A stretch of DNA of 27,395 bases from JBFKAV01 sp041621405 (lineage in GTDB: Bacteria > Pseudomonadota > Alphaproteobacteria > Rhodobacterales > Rhodobacteraceae). Shown here piece after piece: positions 8,614 to 16,089 of the stretch. The stretch spans positions 1-27,395 of the forward strand of contig JBFKAV010000027.1 in NCBI GenBank assembly GCA_041621405.1. The letters run 5' to 3'. The position numbers and the translations under genes are program-made. The notes under the pieces were generated by a model. That model worked only from the letters and a program-made list of their open reading frames with translations, ran no database searches and was not told the DNA's origin. Within the stretch, counting starts at the first letter, position 1, and the number at the start of each line of letters is the position of its first letter.

Positions 8614-8630
8614 GTATACATTGGTATACA
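8614..8630. promoter_or_regulatory. Tandem GTATACA repeat, candidate operator/promoter
   Basis: GTATACA occurs at 8614-8620 and again at 8624-8630, exactly one helical turn apart; each GTATAC core is itself a palindrome. The gene-free stretch 8577-8646 that contains it is distinctly less GC-rich around the repeat. TATACA at 8615-8620 could serve as a -10 (with TTGGGC at 8594-8599, spacing a short 15), so a bound regulator would cover the promoter. GTATAC-centred sites are typical of FCD-type GntR regulators, but no such gene is in the window. An internal promoter for the following three genes is likely. Confidence 0.45.
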
Positions 8631-8646
8631 GACCTGAGGGGCCGCC

Positions 8647-8886
8647 ATGTCCGACGACTATCAGACGATCCGCAAACGGGCCGAAGCCGCGCTGGCGTCG
8701 GCCCTGGCTCATGTGAGCCGGGAAATCGCAGGCTATCCGGGGCCGATCGCCGGCTGCGACGCGCAGTTCAACCACCTGCTCGCCGAGCGGCGGCGACTGA
8801 CCAACGCCCTGAACGCGCTCGGCGAGGAGGTTTTCATTCCCACGCCGCGCAGCCCCGACCCCCGCGCCGGAGTTGAAAGCCGATGA
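8647..8886 (+). CDS. Small helical protein of unknown function
   Basis: A 79-residue ORF with GAGGGG about 5 nt upstream of its ATG, ending in an ATGA overlap with the 2-hydroxyacid dehydrogenase gene. Both features argue that it is translated. The sequence is rich in alanine, arginine, leucine and glutamate and is predicted by eye to be two helices (about 5-27 and 39-60) with a proline-containing tail; there is one cysteine (C37). I do not recognise a family. Its position as first gene after the GTATACA element suggests a small accessory or partner subunit for the dehydrogenase, but nothing in the sequence proves this. Confidence 0.65.
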   Translation: MSDDYQTIRKRAEAALASALAHVSREIAGYPGPIAGCDAQFNHLLAERRRLTNALNALGEEVFIPTPRSPDPRAGVESR

Positions 8887-9860
8887 AGGTCCATATCCTC
8901 GACGACTGGTTCGACACACTTCGTACGCTGCCCAGCTTCGCCCGGCTCGACGGCCACGACGTAACCGTCTGGACCGATCACGTCGAGGATACCGACACGC
9001 TCGCCGGGCGGTTGAGGGAGGCCGAGGCGCTGGTGCTTTTTCGCGAGCGGACGCCGGTGACCCGGGCCCTGCTGGAACGGCTGCCGAAGCTGAAGCTTGT
9101 CAGCCAGCGCAGCGTCCATCCTCATGTCGACCTGCCCGCCTGCACCGATCGCGGGGTGCTGCTCTCTTCCAACATGCATTCCGAGACACCCTCGGTTGCC
9201 GCGGCCGAACTGACCTTCGCGCTGATCCTCGCCTCGGCGCGTCAGTTGCCGCAGCAGATGGCGTCGCTCAGGGCGGGCCACTGGCAAATGGGCGTTGGAC
9301 AGACGCTCGCGGGCCGGCAGCTCGGACTCTACGGCCACGGCCGGATCGCCAAGCGGGTGGCCGGCTATGCCCGCGCCTTCGGCATGGAGGTCGTCTGGTG
9401 GGGCTCCGAGGCCGGGCGCGCCCGCGCCCGGGGCGACGGCGAGACCGTACCGAAAAGCCGCGCGGCGTTCTTCGCCGAAAGCGATTTCTTGAGCCTGCAT
9501 GTCCGCCTGAAACCAGAGATGCGGGGGATCATCACCGCCGAGGATCTGACCGCGATGAAACACTCGGCCACTTTCGTGAACACCTCCCGCGCTGGTCTGG
9601 TAGCCCCCGGAGCATTGGCGGCGGCGCTGGCGGTGGGGCGTCCCGGGCGGATCGCGCTCGACGTCTTCGACACCGAGCCCCTGACCGACCCCGACGACCC
9701 GATCGTCAGCCACCCCGCGGTGATCGCGACGCCGCATATCGGCTTCGTCACCGAGGACGAGCTCGACATGCAGTTCGCCGACATCTACGACCAGATCAAC
9801 GCCTACGCAGAGGGCGCGCCGATCCACATGATCAACCCGCAAGTCTGGGACAAAGCGTGA
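8883..9860 (+). CDS. D-isomer-specific 2-hydroxyacid dehydrogenase
   Basis: A 325-residue NAD(P)-dependent dehydrogenase that interconverts 2-hydroxy acids and 2-oxo acids. The catalytic triad of the family is present: R236 (NTSRAG), E265 (DVFDTEPL) and H285 (TPHIG). The Rossmann loop is GHGRIA at 151-156, the usual GxGxxG with alanine in the last place. Family members act on phosphoglycerate, lactate, glyoxylate or other small acids, and the sequence resembles the SerA-like branch without its regulatory ACT domain. The context points to reduction or oxidation of an intermediate of the carboxylate pathway rather than serine synthesis. It is coupled by ATGA to the upstream 79-aa gene and followed 34 nt later by the TauE-type gene. 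Confidence 0.88.
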   Translation: MKVHILDDWFDTLRTLPSFARLDGHDVTVWTDHVEDTDTLAGRLREAEALVLFRERTPVTRALLERLPKLKLVSQRSVHPHVDLPACTDRGVLLSSNMHSETPSVAAAELTFALILASARQLPQQMASLRAGHWQMGVGQTLAGRQLGLYGHGRIAKRVAGYARAFGMEVVWWGSEAGRARARGDGETVPKSRAAFFAESDFLSLHVRLKPEMRGIITAEDLTAMKHSATFVNTSRAGLVAPGALAAALAVGRPGRIALDVFDTEPLTDPDDPIVSHPAVIATPHIGFVTEDELDMQFADIYDQINAYAEGAPIHMINPQVWDKA

Positions 9861-9894
9861 AGCTTCGAACGCGCCAAAGGCCCAGAGGCGATTG

Positions 9895-10659
9895 ATGGCC
9901 GGATGGCTGGCGTACCCCGAGGGGCTGGAGCTTTGGGTGCTGATCCTGCTCCTGGCGACGAGCTTCGTGGCCTCGTTCATCACCGCCGCCTTCGGCATCG
10001 GCGGCGGCGGCCTGCTGCTGGCGGTGATGGCGGCGCTGGTCCCGCCGACGGCGCTGATCCCGGTGCACGGCGTGGTGCAACTCGGCTCCAACGCCGGCCG
10101 GATGCTCTTGCTGCTGGGTCGGGTGTTCTGGCCTGCGCTGACCTGGTTTGCGGTGGGCTCGCTGGCGGGATGCGTCCTCGGCGGGCTGGTCGTCGTGGAA
10201 CTCCCGGCGGAGATCGTGCAGATCGGCGTCGGCTGCTTCGTGATCTGGACGGTCTTTGCCAGACCGCCACGGTGGCTCAGAAGCTGGCCGCTGGTCACCG
10301 GGGCGGTGTCGAGTTTCCTGACCATGTTCTTCGGCGCGACCGGCCTCTTCGTGGCCAGCTACACCAAGTCGCACGAGCTGTCGCGGCATTCGCACGTCGC
10401 CACCCACGCCGCGCTGATGACATTGCAGCACGGGCTGAAGGTGGTGGTCTTCGGGCTCCTGGGCTTCGTCTTCGCCGATTGGGCCGGCGTCATCGTCGCG
10501 ATGATCCTGGCCGGCGGGTTCGGGACGGTGGCCGGGCGGTCGGTTCTGAACCGCATCGACGATCGCCGCTTTCGGGTGGTTCTCGATGTCCTGCTGGTGT
10601 TGATCTCCCTGCGTCTGCTTTGGGCCGGTGCCGAGGGATTGCTCCGCGCCGCACAGTAA
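9895..10659 (+). CDS. TauE/SafE-family membrane exporter
   Basis: A 254-residue integral membrane protein with about eight hydrophobic segments in two halves. The early FGIGGGGLLLAVM loop is the hallmark of the TauE/SafE family, with a related, weaker repeat around FFGATGLFVASY. Characterised members move sulfite, sulfoacetate or small organic anions, though many are uncharacterised. I choose ATG 9895, which has GAGG 6 nt upstream; a TTG three bases earlier is less likely. Lying 34 nt after the dehydrogenase, it probably exports a product or by-product anion of the pathway. Nothing else in this cluster points specifically to sulfur metabolism, so a sulfite role should not be assumed. Confidence 0.84.
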   Translation: MAGWLAYPEGLELWVLILLLATSFVASFITAAFGIGGGGLLLAVMAALVPPTALIPVHGVVQLGSNAGRMLLLLGRVFWPALTWFAVGSLAGCVLGGLVVVELPAEIVQIGVGCFVIWTVFARPPRWLRSWPLVTGAVSSFLTMFFGATGLFVASYTKSHELSRHSHVATHAALMTLQHGLKVVVFGLLGFVFADWAGVIVAMILAGGFGTVAGRSVLNRIDDRRFRVVLDVLLVLISLRLLWAGAEGLLRAAQ

Positions 10660-10821
10660 AGGCGCCCGGTCTCGGGTCCCTCCCGCCATGCCAGTCGAAG
10701 GTGCCGCATCCTGGCCTGCCGAAACCGCTGATCCAGCTCGTCGGGATCCACTCGTGTTGGGGGCGCCTCGCAGGGCGACGCGAAGGCCAATCCGCGCATT
10801 TTCGCGCGTGGGTGAAAACAT

Positions 10822-10858
10822 TTGCCAGCCCACGGCGCCGCCCCTAAGCTTTTGGCAA
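10822..10858 (+). promoter_or_regulatory. Candidate promoter with inverted repeat upstream of afuA
   Basis: TTGCCA (10822-10827) matches five of six -35 bases, and TAAGCT (10845-10850) sits at exactly 17 nt as a weak -10. TGGCAA (10853-10858) is the inverse of the -35 hexamer, so the pair could also be a spaced dyad operator. The ATG of afuA follows 40 nt later with AGGGAGA as ribosome-binding site. The rest of the 239-bp stretch after the TauE-type gene holds nothing I recognise. Confidence 0.4.
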
Positions 10859-10898
10859 GGGCGCGACACGAACGTCGGAACAACCAGGGAGAAGTAGA

Positions 10899-11927
10899 AT
10901 GGGAAATCGCGTAATCGGCATGTCTGCGGTCGCCTTGGCGGGCGGTCTCGTGGCCTCGGCGGCTGCGGCGGAAGGCAACCTCGCGCTCTACTGCGCCGCT
11001 CAGGAGGAGTGGTGTCAGATCATGGCGCGCAGCTTTGAGGATGCCACCGGCATCGACGTCGACATGACCCGCAAGAGCTCGGGCGAGACGTTCGCCCAGA
11101 TCCGCGCCGAGGCCTCCAATCCGAAGGGAGACGTCTGGTGGGGCGGCACCGGCGATCCGCACCTGCAGGCCGCCGAGGAGGGGCTCACAGAGCCCTACGA
11201 ATCGCCGATGCGTGCCGAGCTTCACCCCTGGGCCATCGCCCAGGCGGAGAGCGCCGGCAACCGTACCATCGGTATCTATTCCGGCGCCCTCGGGTTCGGC
11301 TACAACACCCAGCTTCTGGCCAACAACGGCCTGCCCGAGCCGACATGCTGGGAAGATCTCACGCGCCCAGAGTTCAAGGGCCACGTGCAGATCGCCGACC
11401 CCAATTCCTCGGGAACCGCCTACACGACGCTCGCCACGATGGTGCAGCTCTTCGGCGAGGAGGGCGGCTTCGACTACATGAAGCGGCTCCATGCCAACGT
11501 GAACCAGTACACCAAGTCGGGCTCGGCACCGATCAAGGCGGCCGGACAGGGCGAAACCACGGTGGGTATCGTCTTCATGCATGACGCCGTGGCGCAGACC
11601 GTGGCGGGCTTCCCGATCGTGACGGTGGCGCCCTGTGAGGGCACCGGCTACGAGATCGGCTCGATGTCGATCATCTCGGGCGCCCGCAATATGGACGAGG
11701 CCAAGCAGTTCTACGATTGGGCGCTCACCGCCGAGGCGCAGAACCTCGCGCTGCAGGTCAACGCCTTCCAGGTGCCGTCCAACATGGGCGCGCAAACCTC
11801 GGAGTTCGCCCCCGATCTCTCGGCGATCAAGCTGATCGACTACGACTTCGCCAAGTACGGCTCCAGCGAGGAGCGCCAGCGGCTCTTGCAGAAGTGGGAC
11901 GAAGAGGTCTCGACCCTGCCGCAATAG
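10899..11927 (+). CDS. afuA: AfuA-type ABC transporter substrate-binding protein
   Basis: A 342-residue periplasmic binding protein with a clear signal peptide (cut near residue 24 after the alanine run). Its pattern is close to AfuA of Actinobacillus as I remember it: CWEDLTRPEFKG, QIADPNSSGTAYT, QYTKSGSAPI, GETTVGI and PCEGTGYE appear in the same order. Cysteines near the N-terminus, in the CWEDL segment and in PCEG could form conserved disulfides. AfuA was long annotated as an iron(III) binder, but the Actinobacillus protein binds hexose and heptose phosphates. The tyrosine-based ferric site of FbpA is not evident here, so sugar phosphate or another phosphorylated ligand is preferred. It is first gene of afuABC, 4 nt before the permease start. 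Confidence 0.85.
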   Translation: MGNRVIGMSAVALAGGLVASAAAAEGNLALYCAAQEEWCQIMARSFEDATGIDVDMTRKSSGETFAQIRAEASNPKGDVWWGGTGDPHLQAAEEGLTEPYESPMRAELHPWAIAQAESAGNRTIGIYSGALGFGYNTQLLANNGLPEPTCWEDLTRPEFKGHVQIADPNSSGTAYTTLATMVQLFGEEGGFDYMKRLHANVNQYTKSGSAPIKAAGQGETTVGIVFMHDAVAQTVAGFPIVTVAPCEGTGYEIGSMSIISGARNMDEAKQFYDWALTAEAQNLALQVNAFQVPSNMGAQTSEFAPDLSAIKLIDYDFAKYGSSEERQRLLQKWDEEVSTLPQ

Positions 11928-11931
11928 GCCC

Positions 11932-14145
11932 GTGCGGACGGTCACCTCGGAGCGTACGACCCACCCGGTCTTGATCTTCTGGATGCTTGCCGGGTGGGTG
12001 GGATACTTGATCCTGCCCTGGTACGGGATCGAGCGCTTCTACGAGTTCGACTGGCTGACCGACGGCTATCCGCTCGACACCGACTACGCGCCGGCGGCGT
12101 TCCTGATCGGGCAGGGCGAGAAGCTCTGGCTCGCGCCGATGGTGCCGGCGCTCCTCGCGCCCCTCGCTGTCCTCGGGCGGCGCAAGACCGACCCACTCTT
12201 CGCCAGGGTGCTGATCGTCGCCGGCGCCGGAGGCTTCGCCTGGCTGATCGCGCAAGGCTTCGGCGTCGGCCTGCGCGGCTGGGGCTTCAGCTGGCTCGAG
12301 GCTCTCTTCGGGCCGCTCGGGGACCGCCAGTTCGGCATGGGCTACGGCGCCATGCTGGTCGCCTCGTCCTTCCTCTTCCTGTTCACTCAAGGCATCGCCG
12401 CGCGCGGCGCGGTCAATGGCGATGTCTTCGTCGTCTCGGCCATCGGCGGCGTCATCACCGTTGTCAGCATCTTCGTGTTCTTCCCGATCGTGCGCATGTT
12501 GATCTCGGCCTTCGTAACCCAGGACGGCGGCTATTCTGTCGCGGTCTTCCTGTCGAAGTTCTTCAACGACCGGCTCTGGGGCCTCGGCTGCCTCTCCGGC
12601 GGTCGCTGCGGCGCGGCCTGGAACTCGCTCTTCCTGGCTATCGTCGTGGGGCTGATCACCACCGTCCTCGGCCTGGTCTTCGCGCTCGTCCTCACCCGCT
12701 CGGGGTTCCGCCACAAGAATGCGCTGAGGGCGCTGACGGTGCTGCCGATCATCACGCCGCCCTTCGTGATCGGCCTGGCGATCATCCTGCTCTTCGGGCT
12801 GTCGGGCTCCGTCACCGTCTTCGTCGCCGATCTTCTTGGCATACAGCCAACCCGCTGGGTCTACGGCATGAAGGGCATCATGATCGCCCAGATCCTGGCC
12901 TTCACGCCAATCGCGTTCCTTGTGCTGATCGGCGTGGTCGAGGGCGTCAGCCCCTCGATGGAGGAAGCCGCCCAGACCCTGCGCGCCAGCCGCTGGCAGG
13001 TGTTCCGCACCGTCTCGCTGCCGCTGATGCGGCCCGGGCTCGCCAACGCCTTCCTCCTCGGCTTCATCGAAAGCATGGCCGATTTCGGCAACCCCCTGGT
13101 CTTGGGCGGCAATTTCGACGTGCTCTCGACCGAGATCTTCTTCGCCATCGTCGGCGCGCAATACGACCAGGGCAGGGCGGCCGTCCTGGCCATCGTGCTG
13201 TTGGGCTTCACCCTCGGCGCCTTCTACGCCCAGCGCTTCTGGCTCGGCAAGAAGTCCTACACCACGGTCTCCGGCAAGGGCGACGCGGGCGTGCATCCGC
13301 AGATGCCGGCCGGACTGGCGATCCCGGTCCTGGCGCTCGCCGCGCTCTGGTCGGCGTTTACCGCCACGATCTACGTGATGATCGTCTACGGCAGCTTTGT
13401 CGAGCTTTGGGGGGTGCGCAACACGCTGACCTTCAAGCACTACCTGACCGCCTTTTCAGTCAGGCTCGAGGAAGGCGGCATCCGCTGGACCGGCTCGGCC
13501 TGGGACAGTTTCTGGACCACCATCCAGATCGCCACCATCGCCGCGCCGCTCACCGCCGCGGTCGGCCTGATCACCGCCTACCTGCTGACCCGCCAGAACT
13601 TCGCCGGCAAGAATTCCTTCGAGTTTGGCACCATGCTGTCCTTCGCCATCCCGGGTACGGTGATCGGGGTGAGCTACATCCTGGCCTTCAACGTGCCGCC
13701 GATCGAGATCACTGGCACCGGCATCATCCTGGTGGTCAGCTTCATCTTTCGCAACATGCCGGTTGGCGTGCGCGCCGGCATCGCCTCGATGACCCAGCTC
13801 GACAAATCGCTCGACGAGAGCTCGCTGACCTTGGGCGCCAACAGCTGGCAGACCTTCCGCCTGGTGATCCTGCCGCTGCTTCGGCCGGCGATCCTGGCCG
13901 CGCTCGTCTACAGCTTCGTCCGCGCCATGACCGCGATCTCGGCGGTGATCTTCCTGGTCTCGGCCCGCTACGACATGGCCACGAGCTACATCATCGGCCG
14001 GGTCGAGAACAACGACTACGGCCTCGCCATCGCCTATTCGACGGCGCTGATCTTCGTGATGCTTGCGGCGGTGGGCATGCTGCAGATCGCCGTCGGGCGC
14101 ACCAGGATCGGCCGCAGGCTGAGCCACGAAACCGGGGGAGGGTAA
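11932..14145 (+). CDS. afuB: AfuB-type double-domain ABC transporter permease
   Basis: A 737-residue permease carrying two BPD-type domains in one chain, preceded by an N-terminal membrane region of several helices (about residues 10-180). Both coupling loops that dock on the ATPase are visible: EEAAQTLRASRWQVF from residue 344 and DESSLTLGANSWQTF from residue 628. One gene therefore supplies both halves of the membrane pore, as in AfuB and other Fbp-type permeases. The GTG at 11932, 4 nt after the afuA stop, is the best available start; there is no strong ribosome-binding site, so translation is probably coupled to afuA. A long open frame in another phase crosses this gene and afuC; it is a GC-bias artefact. 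Confidence 0.87.
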   Translation: MRTVTSERTTHPVLIFWMLAGWVGYLILPWYGIERFYEFDWLTDGYPLDTDYAPAAFLIGQGEKLWLAPMVPALLAPLAVLGRRKTDPLFARVLIVAGAGGFAWLIAQGFGVGLRGWGFSWLEALFGPLGDRQFGMGYGAMLVASSFLFLFTQGIAARGAVNGDVFVVSAIGGVITVVSIFVFFPIVRMLISAFVTQDGGYSVAVFLSKFFNDRLWGLGCLSGGRCGAAWNSLFLAIVVGLITTVLGLVFALVLTRSGFRHKNALRALTVLPIITPPFVIGLAIILLFGLSGSVTVFVADLLGIQPTRWVYGMKGIMIAQILAFTPIAFLVLIGVVEGVSPSMEEAAQTLRASRWQVFRTVSLPLMRPGLANAFLLGFIESMADFGNPLVLGGNFDVLSTEIFFAIVGAQYDQGRAAVLAIVLLGFTLGAFYAQRFWLGKKSYTTVSGKGDAGVHPQMPAGLAIPVLALAALWSAFTATIYVMIVYGSFVELWGVRNTLTFKHYLTAFSVRLEEGGIRWTGSAWDSFWTTIQIATIAAPLTAAVGLITAYLLTRQNFAGKNSFEFGTMLSFAIPGTVIGVSYILAFNVPPIEITGTGIILVVSFIFRNMPVGVRAGIASMTQLDKSLDESSLTLGANSWQTFRLVILPLLRPAILAALVYSFVRAMTAISAVIFLVSARYDMATSYIIGRVENNDYGLAIAYSTALIFVMLAAVGMLQIAVGRTRIGRRLSHETGGG

Positions 14146-14151
14146 GGCCGC

Positions 14152-15234
14152 ATGGCGATGGAAACCGTGAAGGGCAGGGCGGCCTCGGTCAGCTTCCGCA
14201 ACGTCTCGAAGATCTACGGCCGCGATGTGCTGGCCGTGGACGATGTCTCCATCGACATCGCGCCTGGCAAGCTCGTCACCCTTCTCGGGCCCTCGGGCTG
14301 TGGCAAGACCACGATGCTCAGGATGATCGCCGGGCTGGAGATGGCCAGCAAGGGCCAGATCATGATCGGCGACAAGGATGTGACGACGCTGCCCGCCACC
14401 GACCGCGACGTTTCCATGGTGTTCCAGTCCTATGCCCTCTTCCCGCATATGAGCGTGATCGAGAACGTGTCCTACGGGCTCAAGTTCTCGGGGTTCGGCA
14501 AGGGCGAGACCCGCGACCGGGCAATGGCGGGTTTGGGCTTGGTGGGGCTGACGCAGCTGGCCGAGAGGCTGCCGAGCGAGCTTTCGGGTGGCCAGCAGCA
14601 GCGCGTGGCGGTGGCCCGCGCCCTGGTACTCGAACCGCAGGTGCTGCTCTTCGACGAGCCCCTGTCGAACCTCGACGCGAAGCTGCGCCGCCAGGTGCGC
14701 GAGGAGATCCGCGACATCCAGCAGAAGCTCGGCCTCACCGTCGTCTACGTCACACACGATCAGGAGGAGGCGCTGGCGGTGTCCGACGAGATCGTGGTGA
14801 TGCGCAACGCCTCGATCGCCCAGGTCGGCACACCCCAGGACCTTTACGAGGCACCGGTCGACGCCTTCGTGGCCGATTTCATCGGCGAGGCCAATCTGAT
14901 TCCTTGCCGCATCGAGGCGGTGGAAGACGGCACAGCGCTCATCTCGGTGGGCGGCTTTCGGCACCGCGTGCCGGCGCGCGGGCTACCGCCTGGTCCGGCA
15001 ACGCTCGCGGTGCGGCCGTCGCGGGTGCGCGTGCAGAAGGGCTTGGACCAAGACGGCGTGCCGGCGCGGATTGCCAAGGCCACCTATGTGGGCAGCCGCA
15101 TGGAGTACACTGTCACCGCGGATTTCGGATCGCTGTTCGCGGTTCTCGACGATGTCGAGGAGCCGCTTGCCCCGGGCGAGGACGTGACGCTGCACTTCGC
15201 GGCATCGGGGCCGGTGCTCATTCCGGCGGCCTAG
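14152..15234 (+). CDS. afuC: AfuC-type ABC transporter ATP-binding protein
   Basis: A 360-residue ATPase with Walker A GPSGCGKTT (46-54), signature LSGGQ (144-148), Walker B VLLFDE (164-169) and switch histidine H202. The C-terminal region from about 240 matches the TOBE-like regulatory domain of the MalK/FbpC/PotA group. It powers import through AfuB in the inner membrane. GGAGGG and TAAGG lie just upstream of the ATG at 14152; a second in-frame ATG lies 6 nt later. The gene starts 6 nt after the afuB stop. Its last 17 bp overlap the end of the convergent phosphatase gene, leaving no room for an intergenic terminator. Confidence 0.9.
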   Translation: MAMETVKGRAASVSFRNVSKIYGRDVLAVDDVSIDIAPGKLVTLLGPSGCGKTTMLRMIAGLEMASKGQIMIGDKDVTTLPATDRDVSMVFQSYALFPHMSVIENVSYGLKFSGFGKGETRDRAMAGLGLVGLTQLAERLPSELSGGQQQRVAVARALVLEPQVLLFDEPLSNLDAKLRRQVREEIRDIQQKLGLTVVYVTHDQEEALAVSDEIVVMRNASIAQVGTPQDLYEAPVDAFVADFIGEANLIPCRIEAVEDGTALISVGGFRHRVPARGLPPGPATLAVRPSRVRVQKGLDQDGVPARIAKATYVGSRMEYTVTADFGSLFAVLDDVEEPLAPGEDVTLHFAASGPVLIPAA

Positions 15235-16030
15235 ACCCGAAGGCATCGTCGGCGAGACGCAGGACATGATCGAAGACATCCGGGCAAGCCACCACCACGC
15301 GCCCGCCGCGGGCGATCATGGCGTCGGCGTCCTGCACCTCGATCCGCCCGCCCGCCTCGGCCACCAGAAGCTGGCCTGCCAGGCAGTCCCAGGCGTTCAT
15401 GTGCTCTTCGCAGTAGCCCAGGAGCTTTCCCGCCGCGACATCGGCAAGCGACAGAGCGCCCGATGCATTGCGATAGAAGACGCCGCCCTCGGCCAATAGC
15501 GCCGTGATCAGCTTCAGGATGCCGTCGGTCGACGTGCGCCCCGAAAAGCCGACGCCAAGCGAGCCCTCGCCCAAGCTGTGGCCACCGGGGCAGCTTATCC
15601 GTCGGTCGTTGGTGAAGGCACCGCCGCCCCGGTGGGCATGGTGCATCTCGCCATGCACCGGGTCATGGACGACGCCGATCTGGGTCTGGCCGCCGCGCAC
15701 GCCGGCCAGAACGACTGTCCAGGCCGGGATGCCGTGGATGAAATTCGTCGTGCCGTCGATCGGATCGATCACCCAGGTAAAGCCGCTGGTGCCCGTGCGC
15801 GGCGCGGCCTCCTCGCCGACGATGGCATCCTCGGGAAACGCCTCCGACAGTGCGGCGCGGATTGCGATCTCGACGTTGCGATCGGCTTCGGAGACGAAAT
15901 CCTGGTGGCCCTTGCGGTCGATGCTGAGGCTGCCGAAACGGCGGAAATAGTCGAGCGCGAGCGTGCCTGCCTCTGCCGCGATGCGCTGCGCCGCGCGGTA
16001 GCGTTCGCCGATCTCGTCCGGAGGGTTCAT
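15218..16030 (-). CDS. Inositol-monophosphatase-family phosphatase
   Basis: A 270-residue metal-dependent phosphatase. All signatures are present: metal ligands in VGEE (E73, E74), DPIDGTTN (D89, D92) and the C-terminal WDCLAGQLLVAEAGG (D215). The family hydrolyses inositol phosphate, histidinol phosphate, fructose bisphosphate or other sugar phosphates, and specificity cannot be told from these motifs. I choose the ATG at 16030, which has GGGAG 8 nt upstream; a GTG at 16060 would add ten residues. It lies convergent to afuABC and divergent from an HAD phosphatase gene, suggesting it releases phosphate from an imported phosphorylated sugar or polyol. A housekeeping SuhB role is the main alternative. 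Confidence 0.88.
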   Translation of the reverse strand: MNPPDEIGERYRAAQRIAAEAGTLALDYFRRFGSLSIDRKGHQDFVSEADRNVEIAIRAALSEAFPEDAIVGEEAAPRTGTSGFTWVIDPIDGTTNFIHGIPAWTVVLAGVRGGQTQIGVVHDPVHGEMHHAHRGGGAFTNDRRISCPGGHSLGEGSLGVGFSGRTSTDGILKLITALLAEGGVFYRNASGALSLADVAAGKLLGYCEEHMNAWDCLAGQLLVAEAGGRIEVQDADAMIARGGRVVVACPDVFDHVLRLADDAFGSRPPE

Positions 16031-16089
16031 GCTCGTGCTCCCGCCCCTGGCCGGGCGCACCTCGCACCCCTCCCGGCGAGGCTAGCAGC

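Noticed and set aside
8733..10325. Long minus-strand open frame of 530 codons opposite the dehydrogenase and TauE-type genes
   Set aside because: Its sequence is low-complexity and lies antisense to genes with intact catalytic motifs; stop codons are simply rare in the complementary frames of GC-rich coding DNA.
9895..10659. Reading the first island as taurine or sulfonate catabolism because of the TauE-type gene
   Set aside because: The ThDP protein lacks the sequence features I associate with sulfoacetaldehyde acetyltransferase, and no sulfonate dioxygenase, Tpa or Pta gene is present.
10628..10897. Plus-strand ORF of 89 codons in the gap before afuA
   Set aside because: It overlaps the end of the TauE-type gene, runs through the candidate promoter, lacks a ribosome-binding site and looks non-coding in composition.
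11827..13440. Minus-strand open frame of 537 codons opposite afuB
   Set aside because: Glu/Asp/Arg-rich repeats mirror the membrane-protein codons on the other strand; no start context or family features.
13456..14964. Minus-strand open frame of 502 codons opposite afuB/afuC
   Set aside because: Antisense to complete Walker A, signature and Walker B motifs; no domain of its own.
10899..15234. Annotating the ABC importer as an iron(III) system
   Set aside because: AfuA-type motifs and two phosphatase neighbours fit a phosphorylated-sugar importer better; no ferric-binding signature or siderophore gene is visible.
11994..15269. Open frame of 1091 codons crossing afuB and afuC on the plus strand
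   Set aside because: It runs out of phase through two clear ABC transporter genes, has arginine-rich composition typical of a shifted frame in GC-rich DNA, and shows no domain.
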